Source: JASLBX01 sp036374175
GTDB lineage: Bacteria > Actinomycetota > Actinomycetes > Jiangellales > Jiangellaceae
Direction: 5' to 3'
Length of the DNA: 21,453 nt
NCBI GenBank assembly: GCA_036374175.1
Contig: DASUUH010000142.1
Span: 1-21,453 of the forward strand
The notes under the pieces were generated by a model. That model made no database searches. It was not told the DNA's origin and saw only the letters and a program-made list of their open reading frames with translations. Shown in pieces: positions 1 to 6,931 of the stretch. Positions within the stretch are counted from its first letter, which is position 1. Every line of letters begins with the position of its first letter. The translations under genes were made by a program, and so were the position numbers.

Positions 1-61
1 GTTGGACTGGTCGTTGCTCGGGTACCGGCCGCGGACGGCTGGCGAGCTGGTCGACGCTCAT
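1..61 (-). CDS. 5' end of an unknown minus-strand gene (partial)
   Basis: An ATG reads leftward out of the window and gives about 20 codons beginning MSVDQLASRPRPVPEQ with no stop. A good ribosome site (AGAGGTGA on the minus strand, about 67-74) lies just upstream at normal spacing, which is the main reason to believe this start. The fragment is too short to assign a family. It diverges from the polymerase gene at 351, so the two would share the control region between them, including the palindromic repeats and one DosR-like box. The alternative is that it is a chance start, since only the ribosome site and an open frame support it. Confidence 0.45.
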   Translation of the reverse strand, partial: MSVDQLASRPRPVPEQRPVQ

Positions 62-136
62 GGCATTCACCTCTGCGCAGGCTGGCGACGTGGTTGTGTC
101 TTTTCCAGGATCCGGGGCCGAGTTGTCGCCGCCGTA

Positions 137-150
137 GGGCCGAACGGACC
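137..150 (-). promoter_or_regulatory. DosR-like box candidate
   Basis: GGGCCGAACGGACC on the plus strand, read on the minus strand as GGTCCGTTCGGCCC. Its first ten bases with flank (TAGGGCCGAA) are identical to those of the palindromic box at 19341-19358. It lies about 76 bp upstream of the ATG of the leftmost partial gene. One half-site is imperfect, and in GC-rich DNA a single match could be chance. Confidence 0.3.
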
Positions 151-226
151 CGCCGCCACGCCAGACGTCCCGCGACACGGACCCAAGCTGTCCGGTCGAC
201 ACAGCGCATCACCGCAGGCAGTCGAC

Positions 227-242
227 CTGTCCGGCCGGACAA
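227..242. promoter_or_regulatory. Palindromic operator candidate, copy 1
   Basis: CTGTCCGGCCGGACAA, a palindrome except for its first base. It is the second TGTCCGG element of the first 72-bp repeat unit. It is conserved in the second unit while the surrounding bases drift, which suggests selection on the palindrome itself. The regulator is unknown. Confidence 0.5.
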
Positions 243-298
243 GCCGGCACGAACCCAGTTTGTCCGGTCGGCCGGGCGCATTGCGGCTGGCAGTCGAC

Positions 299-314
299 TT
301 GTCCGGCCGGACAA
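299..314. promoter_or_regulatory. Palindromic operator candidate, copy 2
   Basis: TTGTCCGGCCGGACAA, a perfect 16-bp palindrome, 37 bp upstream of the polymerase start codon at 351. A possible -10 element (TATGGT, 339-344) lies between it and the start. That would put transcription initiation at or close to the GTG and the palindrome just upstream of -35. This layout is inferred from spacing only. Confidence 0.55.
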
Positions 315-350
315 CGGGAACAGGTCGGTGGGCGCGTTTATGGTGGTCTG

Positions 351-1583
351 GTGCCGAAGCCACAGATCTTGGAGGTGGCCGGGCGGGAGGTGACGATCAC
401 CAATCCCGACAAGGTGATCTTCCCGGCGCTCGGCCGCACCAAGCTGGACCTCGTCAAGTACTACCTCGACGTGGCCGATGGCGCGCTCTGCGGCGTCTCG
501 GGCCGGCCCATGGTGCTCAAACGCTTCGTCAAGGGCATCGACCAGGAGGCGTTCTTTCAGAAGCGGGCTCCGGCCAAGCGCCCGGACTGGATCGAGGTGG
601 CGACGCTGCGCTACCGATCCGGGCTGTCCGCCGACGAGGCGGTGGTCCGCGATCCCGCGGGACTGGCCTGGGTGGTCAACCTCGGCTGTATCGACCTCAA
701 CCCGCACCCGGTCCAGGCCGAGGACCTGGACCATCCCGACGAACTGCGGATCGACCTCGACCCTGTGCCGGGCGTCGAGTGGTCGCAGATCCTGGACGTC
801 GCGTTCGTGGCCAAAGGGGTCCTGGAGGACCACGGGCTGACGGCGTGGCCTAAGACGTCAGGCTCGCGCGGGTTCCATATCTACGCCCGCATCGAACCGC
901 GCTGGTCGTACCGCGACGTGCGGCTGGCGGCGGAGACGGTCGCTCGCGAGGTCGAGAACCGCGCGCCCGACCTGGCCACGGCCAAATGGTGGAAGGAAGA
1001 ACGGCGCGGGGTCTTCGTCGACTTCAATCAGAACGCCAAGGACCGCACCGTCGCCTCGGCTTATTCGGTACGCCCGACTCCGGATGCCCGCGTGTCCACT
1101 CCACTGGCCTGGGACGAAGTACGGGGTTGCCGGCCGGCGGACTTCACCATCGAATCAGTCCCGCAACGGCACGCCGCCATCGGCGACCCCTGGGCCGGCA
1201 TGGACGACGCCGCCGGATCACTCGAAGGATTGCTCGATCTGGCGAAGCGACTCGGCCCGGCCGAGAAGCCGCCGAAAGGCGTCGGCCGCCGCCAGCAGAC
1301 CATGCCGCTGATCGAGATCGCCCGTGCGAAAACCAAACAGGAGGCCCTCGACGGGCTCGAGCGCTGGAAAGCCAGACACCCGTCGGTCGTGGGCTACCTG
1401 GAGCCCGTGGACGTGCTCGTCGACGGAATGCGCGGGCGCAGTTCGCTGTGGTACCGAATCAGGATCAATTTGCAGCACGTGCCCGACGCCGAGCGCCCGG
1501 CCCAGGAGGAACTTGAGGTTGACTACGACCCCTGGGCGGGAATGACCTGGCCACCGGCCGAGCGCCCGGAGCGCGGTCAGTAG
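351..1583 (+). CDS. Stand-alone LigD-type (PolD) DNA repair polymerase/primase
   Basis: A 410-residue archaeo-eukaryotic primase superfamily protein of the LigD polymerase family, which fills gaps and adds nucleotides at DNA ends in bacterial end joining and base excision repair. The metal-binding pair D135-L-D137 sits in RIDLDPVPG, the SGSRGFH nucleotide motif at 170-176, and the third acidic residue at D224 in VFVDFNQ. About 110 C-terminal residues follow the polymerase core (EALDGLERWKARHP, then DVLVDGMRGRSSLWYRIR). This extension resembles the one I recall on mycobacterial PolD paralogues such as Rv0269c. There is no ligase or nuclease domain and no Ku gene nearby, so it acts as a separate polymerase. 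The start is GTG; a GGTGG at 342-346 is a close, weak ribosome site, and a leaderless transcript is possible. Its last 119 bp overlap the convergent DUF998 gene. Confidence 0.9.
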   Translation: MPKPQILEVAGREVTITNPDKVIFPALGRTKLDLVKYYLDVADGALCGVSGRPMVLKRFVKGIDQEAFFQKRAPAKRPDWIEVATLRYRSGLSADEAVVRDPAGLAWVVNLGCIDLNPHPVQAEDLDHPDELRIDLDPVPGVEWSQILDVAFVAKGVLEDHGLTAWPKTSGSRGFHIYARIEPRWSYRDVRLAAETVAREVENRAPDLATAKWWKEERRGVFVDFNQNAKDRTVASAYSVRPTPDARVSTPLAWDEVRGCRPADFTIESVPQRHAAIGDPWAGMDDAAGSLEGLLDLAKRLGPAEKPPKGVGRRQQTMPLIEIARAKTKQEALDGLERWKARHPSVVGYLEPVDVLVDGMRGRSSLWYRIRINLQHVPDAERPAQEELEVDYDPWAGMTWPPAERPERGQ

Positions 1584-2193
1584 CCTCCCGAGCGCCAACG
1601 AAGGCGGCCGGCCGCCGAGCACGGCTCAGCGTGGCAGCGATATACCAGGTGAACGCTACGGCGAACATCAGCCGCTGAGCGAGCCCAGCCCAGTCGTCCC
1701 ACGCCAGCATCGCCAGCGGAATCGCCACGGACGCGATCACGGCAATGGCGTCGAGCGTGATGGCGGCCCACGCCACGCGGCCGCGCCCCACCGCCACGAG
1801 CACGACCCCCAGCGCGAACGCGACGCCCATCACGCTGGCAGCCACCGAGTGGAGGGTGTCCTCGGTCGCTACGAAAGGTGCGCCCGCGTCGGCGGGCCGG
1901 CTGGAGAAGACGGCTGCGGCGACCATGCAGACGCCGAAGGTGGCATGGGCCACCCGGGCCGCGACGCTCCACGAAACGGCGCTGAGTGTGGTGGCCAGCA
2001 CGGCGAAGCCGAAGAGCACGAACCCGGTGCGGGCGAGCCATGCACCCTCCAGTCCTTGCGCAGCGGACTCGCTCGTCGTGTGTTCAAGCCACGAGTAGGC
2101 CGGCGGCATCAGCAGCGGCGCAACGGCCAACGCCAACGCGGCGGCGAGGTACAGGCCGACGATGGCGATTCGGCGGGCGTCGGGTCGGCTCAT
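1465..2193 (-). CDS. DUF998 family integral membrane protein
   Basis: A membrane protein with about six hydrophobic segments in its first 195 residues, covering the length expected for DUF998. The signature PPAYSWLEHTTSESAAQG after the first segment matches the family. The last 50 or so residues are Arg/Pro/Ala-rich, look disordered, and are encoded antisense to the end of the polymerase gene. They may be a non-conserved tail. ATG at 2193 is chosen; a GTG at 2199 abuts the TGA of the upstream hydrogenase protease, so translation is probably coupled either way. No function is established for the family. Its place at the end of a hydrogenase operon suggests co-expression but does not define a role. 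Confidence 0.75.
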   Translation of the reverse strand: MSRPDARRIAIVGLYLAAALALAVAPLLMPPAYSWLEHTTSESAAQGLEGAWLARTGFVLFGFAVLATTLSAVSWSVAARVAHATFGVCMVAAAVFSSRPADAGAPFVATEDTLHSVAASVMGVAFALGVVLVAVGRGRVAWAAITLDAIAVIASVAIPLAMLAWDDWAGLAQRLMFAVAFTWYIAATLSRARRPAAFVGAREATDRAPGARPVARSFPPRGRSQPQVPPGPGARRRARAAN

Positions 2194-2199
2194 CGACAC

Positions 2200-2661
2200 T
2201 CAGCGCGGCAGTGCCGTGCCCACCTCGCGGGCCGCCAGGTCGACGAGGCGGTCGATTGCTGCCGCCACCTCGGGGCTGAGGCCAGTGCCCGCGGAGAAGT
2301 CGGCCCCTTCGATCGCGAGGATCACCAGCCGTCGAGGCATTCGCTCCAGCGCCACGGCCAAGTCGATGGCCTCACCCAGGCCGAGCCCGTGCGAGCTGGC
2401 CGTCCCGCCGAGCCCGCCGACCGGCCGGTCGACGATCAGCTCGTGGATCTTTCCCGGCCGCGCCGGATCATTGCGCACGGCGTCGATGAGAACCACCACG
2501 TCGGCCTCGGCCCACAGGTCAATGAGCCGTGACGGCTCGCCGTCGGTCACGGTGAGCGAGACGCCGGGCAGGTCCAGTTCGGCGAGCCGCTGCACGACGG
2601 CCGGCCCCACTCCGTCGTCTCGCCGGAACTCGTTGCCGATGCCGATCACTACCGCAGTCAT
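2200..2661 (-). CDS. [NiFe]-hydrogenase maturation protease (HyaD/HybD/HycI family)
   Basis: A 153-residue peptidase that removes the C-terminal tail of the hydrogenase large subunit after nickel insertion. It opens with the family signature GIGNEFRRDDGVGP. By analogy with HybD the three nickel-sensing ligands would be D16, D60 (VVLIDAV) and H91 (ASSHGLGLG); this mapping is by eye. ATG at 2661 is preferred over longer frames because GGAGGTGA lies at ideal spacing just upstream and the length then fits the family. The ribosome site overlaps the stop of the large subunit gene, only five bases away, so the two are translationally linked. The substrate is very likely the large subunit encoded next door. 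Confidence 0.93.
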   Translation of the reverse strand: MTAVVIGIGNEFRRDDGVGPAVVQRLAELDLPGVSLTVTDGEPSRLIDLWAEADVVVLIDAVRNDPARPGKIHELIVDRPVGGLGGTASSHGLGLGEAIDLAVALERMPRRLVILAIEGADFSAGTGLSPEVAAAIDRLVDLAAREVGTALPR

Positions 2662-2666
2662 GATCG

Positions 2667-3965
2667 TCACCTCCGATCGATTGTGAGGTCGAGAAAGTGG
2701 GTGGCGCAGGAGATACACGGGTCGTAGTTGCGGATGGCCTGCTCGCACCGCCAGGTCATGTTCTCGTCGTCCAGGTTCAGCCGGTCCTGGACGAAGCGCC
2801 GCAGGTCGGCCTCGATGCCGGCCTGGTTCTGCGAGGTCGGCGGAACGATCTTGGCTGTCTCGACCAGCCCGTCCGCCGAGACGTCGTAGCGGTGGTACAG
2901 GACGCCGCGCGGAGCCTCCGTGACTCCGTACCCGCGACCGGCCCGGATGGGGACGTCGACGGCTGCGGGTTTCGGGGGTTCGTACGCTTCGATCAACCGG
3001 AGCGCCTCGTCCAGCGCATAGAGCGTCTCAACGGCGCGCACCACGATGCTCTGGAACGGATTACGGCACTCAGCGCCCAGGCCGGCGTCGCGGGCAGCAT
3101 CCCGGGCGAGTTGGGACAGCCACTGCGAATTGAGCGTGTACCGCGCGGCCGGACCGGTGAAGTAGGTGCCGTGGCCCACCAGCCGGGCATGCAGGGCGGT
3201 GGAGTGCGGTACCTGTACCTCGAGCACGTGCTCCTCGAATGCCGCGGGCGCGAAGCGCTCCCCGGTCGAGGTGTGCAGGTCGCCGCGCTCGATCGGGTAA
3301 GTGCCTGGCCGCGACAGCGCCAGCAGGTCGTGGTCATGAGTGAAGTCGGGGAAGTCGAACCCGCCGACCCAGGCCACCGTCTGCAGGGCGATGTCGCGGG
3401 CGCGGCGCAACCGGTCCCTCAGCTGGAGGAGGTCGGCGCGGGACGGCGCCCGGTAGAAGCCGCCGACCCGGACGTTGACGGGGTGAATCGGCCGGCCCCC
3501 GATCGCGCCCATCAGCTCGTTGCCGGCCTTCTTCAGCGCCAGCCCGCGTTCGACGATGTCGCGGTGGTCACGGGCCATCTCCACCGCACCCGCGTAACCA
3601 AGGAAGTCAGGTGCATGCAGCAGGTAGATGTGCAACGCGTGGCTCTGGATCCACTCGCCGCAGTAGAGCAGCCGGCGCAGGTTCCAGATCGCCTCCCCGG
3701 CATCGGTCCCGCAGGCGTCTTCGATGGCCGCGCAGGCGCTCATCTGGTAGGCGACCGGGCAGATGCCGCAGATCCGGGCGGTGATGTCGGGCGGTTCGGT
3801 GTAGTGGCGTCCGCGCAGGAACGCTTCGAAGAACCGGGGCGGCTCGTAGATCTCCAGTTCGACCCGCTCGACTCGATCTCCGCTGACGACGATGTGCATG
3901 GCGCCTTCGCCCTCGACGCGGGCGAGGCCGGCGACGTGCAGCGCGCGGTCATTGCGGTGCGTCAT
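2667..3965 (-). CDS. Cytoplasmic [NiFe]-hydrogenase large (alpha) subunit, group 3b-like
   Basis: A 432-residue catalytic subunit carrying the NiFe(CN)2CO site. Both cysteine pairs are present: C66/C69 in RICGICP and C417/C420 in DPCISCATH (415-423). Cleavage after H423 would remove the nine-residue tail FLDLTIDRR, matching the protease encoded downstream. Length and motif style fit bidirectional NAD(P)-linked group 3b enzymes (sulfhydrogenase alpha type), which oxidise or evolve H2 in the cytoplasm and occur in hypoxic actinomycetes. No small (FeS), diaphorase or ferredoxin-like subunit and no hyp gene lies in this window: the next gene upstream diverges. The partner subunits must be elsewhere, or the gene is an orphan. 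An AGAGAGG precedes the ATG. Possible control sites lie in the 263-bp divergent region upstream. Confidence 0.92.
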   Translation of the reverse strand: MTHRNDRALHVAGLARVEGEGAMHIVVSGDRVERVELEIYEPPRFFEAFLRGRHYTEPPDITARICGICPVAYQMSACAAIEDACGTDAGEAIWNLRRLLYCGEWIQSHALHIYLLHAPDFLGYAGAVEMARDHRDIVERGLALKKAGNELMGAIGGRPIHPVNVRVGGFYRAPSRADLLQLRDRLRRARDIALQTVAWVGGFDFPDFTHDHDLLALSRPGTYPIERGDLHTSTGERFAPAAFEEHVLEVQVPHSTALHARLVGHGTYFTGPAARYTLNSQWLSQLARDAARDAGLGAECRNPFQSIVVRAVETLYALDEALRLIEAYEPPKPAAVDVPIRAGRGYGVTEAPRGVLYHRYDVSADGLVETAKIVPPTSQNQAGIEADLRRFVQDRLNLDDENMTWRCEQAIRNYDPCISCATHFLDLTIDRR

Positions 3966-3985
3966 CGCGAGGCGCCTCTCTGGAG

Positions 3986-3997
3986 GTGATCCATCAC
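3986..3997. promoter_or_regulatory. Short inverted repeat upstream of the hydrogenase gene
   Basis: GTGATCCATCAC, two 5-bp arms around CC, begins 21 bp upstream of the hydrogenase ATG. The arms recall FNR/CRP half-sites, but the spacing is shorter than either consensus. It may be a local operator or chance. Confidence 0.2.
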
Positions 3998-4032
3998 TTC
4001 TCAGCGTCGCGTGACTATCCAGAACCGCGCTG

Positions 4033-4046
4033 CGGGCTTAGGTCCC
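4033..4046 (+). promoter_or_regulatory. DosR-like box candidate (hydrogenase/ATPase divergent region)
   Basis: CGGGCTTAGGTCCC matches 11 of 14 positions of the published DosR core GGGACTWWAGTCCC. It lies 68 bp upstream of the hydrogenase ATG and about 185 bp upstream of the first ATPase ATG. Its half-sites are less symmetric than those at 13786 or 19343. Confidence 0.35.
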
Positions 4047-4125
4047 AGCGGGCGGGGCCGGAAGCCCCCTCAGCCGGCCCGGCCGCTGCCGACACCGCCG
4101 TTGCATACTCCGCGCCGGCTCGGGG

Positions 4126-4139
4126 AAGTCGAAAGACCC
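4126..4139 (-). promoter_or_regulatory. DosR-like box candidate upstream of the first ATPase
   Basis: AAGTCGAAAGACCC, read on the minus strand as GGGTCTTTCGACTT. It has one good half-site and shares the TTCGAC core with the site at 13715-13728. It lies 89 bp upstream of the ATPase ATG at 4229 and just before a hairpin at 4143-4163. Confidence 0.35.
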
Positions 4140-4142
4140 TAG

Positions 4143-4163
4143 CGGCGGCGACGTTCGCCGCTG
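4143..4163 (+). other. Hairpin in the probable leader of the first ATPase gene
   Basis: A nine-pair stem (one G-U) with a three-base CGT loop, the core being CGGCGA/TCGCCG. It sits between the DosR-like box and the ribosome site AAAGGAG (4218-4224). It has no T tract, so it is not an intrinsic terminator. It could stabilise or regulate the leader. GC-rich DNA forms such stems often. Confidence 0.3.
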
Positions 4164-4228
4164 TCGCTGCCCGGCCATGCGCCTTGAGGCTGGAACCAGA
4201 ACCCACTGCCGCCGACGAAAGGAGCTTC

Positions 4229-6880
4229 ATGCCGGTCACGACAACCCCTGGCGGGCCTTGGCATGCGATCAGCGCCGCCGAGGCCCTGGAGATCCTTGAA
4301 TCGTCGCCGCGCGGTCTCTCGTCGGTCGAGGCCGAGCGGAGGCTGGCAGAGTACGGACCGAACGTGCTCGAGGAGGTCGAGCCGCCGTCCCGGCTGATCG
4401 TTTTCCTCCGCCAGTTCCGCAGTCCGCTGATCTACATCCTCGTGGTCGCGGCGGTGGTCACCAGCGTGCTGCGGGAGTGGACGGACACCATCGTGATCGC
4501 CGCCGTGCTGCTGCTGAATGCGGCCATCGGATACGTCCAGGAGCGCAAGGCCGACGCGTCGGTCCGCGCGCTGATGCAGATGGCCGTGCCGAAGGCGCGC
4601 GTGGTCCGCGACGGTGTCGACGTAGAGATCGCCGGCAAAGACGTCGTGCCCGGCGATCTCATCCTGCTCGAATCCGGCGCCCGTGTGCCGGCGGACTTGC
4701 GCCTCACGTCCGTGCAGGCACTGTCGGTCGACGAATCACTGCTGACCGGGGAATCCGATCCGGTTGCCAAACACACCCGGGCGCTGGACGCCGACCTGTC
4801 GCTGGGTGACCGCGGTTCGCTCGCGTACGCCGGAACGACGGTGGTGCGAGGCCGCGGGGAAGGTGTGGTCGTCGCTACCGGAGAGTCGACCGAGATCGGT
4901 GAGATCGCCGAGCTGATCCGAGCCGAGCCGGAGACAGCGACCCCTCTTGGGCTGCGGATGGACCGGCTGGCCAAGGTGATAGGGGTCGCGATCCTGCTGG
5001 CCTGCGCTGTCGTCTTCGGGGTCGGCCTCCTGCGAGGCGGCGAGCTGACCGAACTGTTCCTGGCCGCAGTGGCGCTTGCCGTCGCCGCGATCCCGGAGGG
5101 CCTGCCGATCGTGGTAACGATCGCACTGGCTATCGGGGTCACCCGGATGGCCCGTCGCAAGGCCATCGTGCGGCGGCTGCCGGCGGTGGAGGCGCTGGGC
5201 AGCGCGACAGTGATCGGCTCGGACAAGACAGGCACTCTCACTGAGAACCAGATGACCGTCCAGCGCCTGTGGTCCGCCGGCGAGCTCCACCGGCTGGCGG
5301 ACCTGCGAGTCGAGATGGCGCGCGAGAACCACCATGAGTGGGACCCTGCGGTCCTCACCCTCCTCACCGGGGTGCTCACCAACGAGGCGACCGTACACGG
5401 GCAGGAGCATCACGGCGACCCGACGGAGGTCGCCCTGCTGGTCGCGGCGGCACGGGGCGGCTTTGTGCCTGACCGGGTCAGGGACGCCTTCCCGGTCGTG
5501 ACCGAGACCCCGTTCGAGCCGGAGCTGCGATTCTCTGCGTCGCTTCGGCGGGTACGCAACGGAGAGGCACTGTTCGTCAAGGGCGCACCGGAACGGGTGC
5601 TGGACATGTGCGACGCCGCCCTGGGTGAAGACGGCGAGCAGCCGTTGAACCGGTCTGAGATCGACTCGGCCGCAGCCGAAATGGCCGCCGCGGGCCTGCG
5701 CGTTCTTGGTATGGCGATGAGCCGGACCCGCGGCAGGGACGACCCGCCGCTGGATTCGGAAGACCCGACCGAACTTGTCTTCGTCGGCCTGGTGGGCATG
5801 AACGACCCGCCTCGCCGTGGCGTCAGGCAAGCCGTCGAAGCATGCCGCCGGGCCTCGGTCCGGGTCGTGATGATCACCGGCGACCACGCGGCCACCGCCC
5901 GGTCGATCGCGGCCGACCTCGGCATCGACGGCGGTGACGTCCTCACCGGGTCCGAGTTGGATCAGCTGACCGACGATGAACTGCGCCGCAAGGTCCACCA
6001 GATCTCGGTGTATGCCCGGGTATCACCCGAAGGCAAGCTGCGCATCGTCCGCGCCCTGCAGGCCGAGGGTGAGATCGTCGCCGTCACCGGTGACGGGGTC
6101 AACGACGCGCCCGCTCTCAAGGCGGCGTCCATCGGGATCGCGATGGGCCGGGACGGCACCGACGTCGCCCGTGAAGCAGCCGAGATCGTCCTCGCCGACG
6201 ACAACTTCGTGAGCATCGTCGCCGCCATCGACGAGGGCAGACGCACGTTCGACAACATCCGGCGAGCGACCTTCTTCCTGGCCTCCACCGCCGCGGCGAC
6301 CATCCTGGCGCTGCTTGCCGGCATCTCTGCCGGGTGGCCGTTAGTGATGCTGCCCGCCCAACTGCTGTGGCTGAATCTGGTCACAAACGGCCTGCAGGAC
6401 GTGGCATTGGCGTTCGAGCGAGGGGAGCGCAACATCCTCGATCGCCCGCCGAGGGCCACCCGGGAAGGGATCGTCTCGCCCCTGCTGTGGCAGCGCACCG
6501 TCATCACAGGAATGGTGATGGCCGTCGGCACGCTCGCCATGTTCCGGTGGGAGCTGGACCGCACCGACTCGCTGATGGCCGCGCAGACCGCCGCCCTGAC
6601 CACCATGGTCGCGTTCATGGCATTGCAGGCCGGGAATGCGCGCTCGGACCACCGCTCGGTGTTCAGGGTGCCGTTGCGCGACAACCCGTTCCTGGTCGCG
6701 GCCGTGATCGGGTCGTTCGCGGTTCATGTCGCCGCGCTCTACCTGCCGCCCACCCAGGTCGTGCTGCGAGTCCAGCCGCTCGATCTGGAATCGTGGATCC
6801 GGTTGGGCCTGATCGCCTCCGCGGTCCTGGTGGTCGTGGAGGTGGAGAAGGCCATCCGCCGGTGGCGGGCCCGGCCGTAG
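4229..6880 (+). CDS. P2A-type cation-transporting ATPase with atypical M6 motif
   Basis: An 883-residue P-type ATPase that couples ATP hydrolysis to cation transport across the cytoplasmic membrane. In order: N-terminal cation-ATPase domain, actuator loop TGES (173-176), M4 PEGLP (from P289), phosphorylated D332 in DKTGT, nucleotide-binding KGAPERVLDMC, hinge GDGVNDAP (from G621) and a C-terminal group of membrane helices. The PEGLP motif places it with Ca2+/Mn2+-type P2A pumps, the group of mycobacterial CtpF. The M6 motif is NLVTNGLQD, with Asn720 where the usual TDG aspartate would coordinate the ion, so substrate or stoichiometry may differ. ATG at 4229 follows AAAGGAG at good spacing; the open frame extends upstream, but the extra residues do not look like protein. 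A second pump follows after 51 bp, probably co-transcribed. Confidence 0.93.
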   Translation: MPVTTTPGGPWHAISAAEALEILESSPRGLSSVEAERRLAEYGPNVLEEVEPPSRLIVFLRQFRSPLIYILVVAAVVTSVLREWTDTIVIAAVLLLNAAIGYVQERKADASVRALMQMAVPKARVVRDGVDVEIAGKDVVPGDLILLESGARVPADLRLTSVQALSVDESLLTGESDPVAKHTRALDADLSLGDRGSLAYAGTTVVRGRGEGVVVATGESTEIGEIAELIRAEPETATPLGLRMDRLAKVIGVAILLACAVVFGVGLLRGGELTELFLAAVALAVAAIPEGLPIVVTIALAIGVTRMARRKAIVRRLPAVEALGSATVIGSDKTGTLTENQMTVQRLWSAGELHRLADLRVEMARENHHEWDPAVLTLLTGVLTNEATVHGQEHHGDPTEVALLVAAARGGFVPDRVRDAFPVVTETPFEPELRFSASLRRVRNGEALFVKGAPERVLDMCDAALGEDGEQPLNRSEIDSAAAEMAAAGLRVLGMAMSRTRGRDDPPLDSEDPTELVFVGLVGMNDPPRRGVRQAVEACRRASVRVVMITGDHAATARSIAADLGIDGGDVLTGSELDQLTDDELRRKVHQISVYARVSPEGKLRIVRALQAEGEIVAVTGDGVNDAPALKAASIGIAMGRDGTDVAREAAEIVLADDNFVSIVAAIDEGRRTFDNIRRATFFLASTAAATILALLAGISAGWPLVMLPAQLLWLNLVTNGLQDVALAFERGERNILDRPPRATREGIVSPLLWQRTVITGMVMAVGTLAMFRWELDRTDSLMAAQTAALTTMVAFMALQAGNARSDHRSVFRVPLRDNPFLVAAVIGSFAVHVAALYLPPTQVVLRVQPLDLESWIRLGLIASAVLVVVEVEKAIRRWRARP

Positions 6881-6931
6881 GGTGCACATGGCGGTTGAAG
6901 TCAGGCCGGGAACGTGATCTGGAGGGCGGCA

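Larger units (their letters stand above)
181..324. repeat. Tandem 72-bp imperfect repeat with iterated TGTCCGG elements
   Basis: Bases 181-252 are repeated at 253-324. Over the first 62 positions the copies agree at about 50, and the conserved blocks are exactly the TGTCCGG elements and the GGCAGTCGAC segment. TGTCCGG begins at 189, 228, 261 and 300, giving spacings of 39, 33 and 39 bp. The second element of each copy is a full palindrome. The repeat fills the region between a divergent gene pair, so an operator array for an unidentified regulator is the simplest reading. I see no coding potential here: the open frames that cross it only show the repeat as repeated residues. Confidence 0.75.

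Noticed and set aside
2..853. A plus-strand open frame starting at the left edge
   Set aside because: It crosses the operator repeat and overlaps the polymerase gene in another frame; the protein is low-complexity Arg/Gly/Pro and has no family features.
3986..3997. GTGATCCATCAC as a definite CRP or FNR site
   Set aside because: The arm spacing fits neither consensus, so it is kept only as a low-confidence inverted repeat.
3986..4228. Upstream extension of the first ATPase frame
   Set aside because: AAAGGAG points to ATG 4229, protein similarity starts soon after, and the stretch contains promoter-like boxes.
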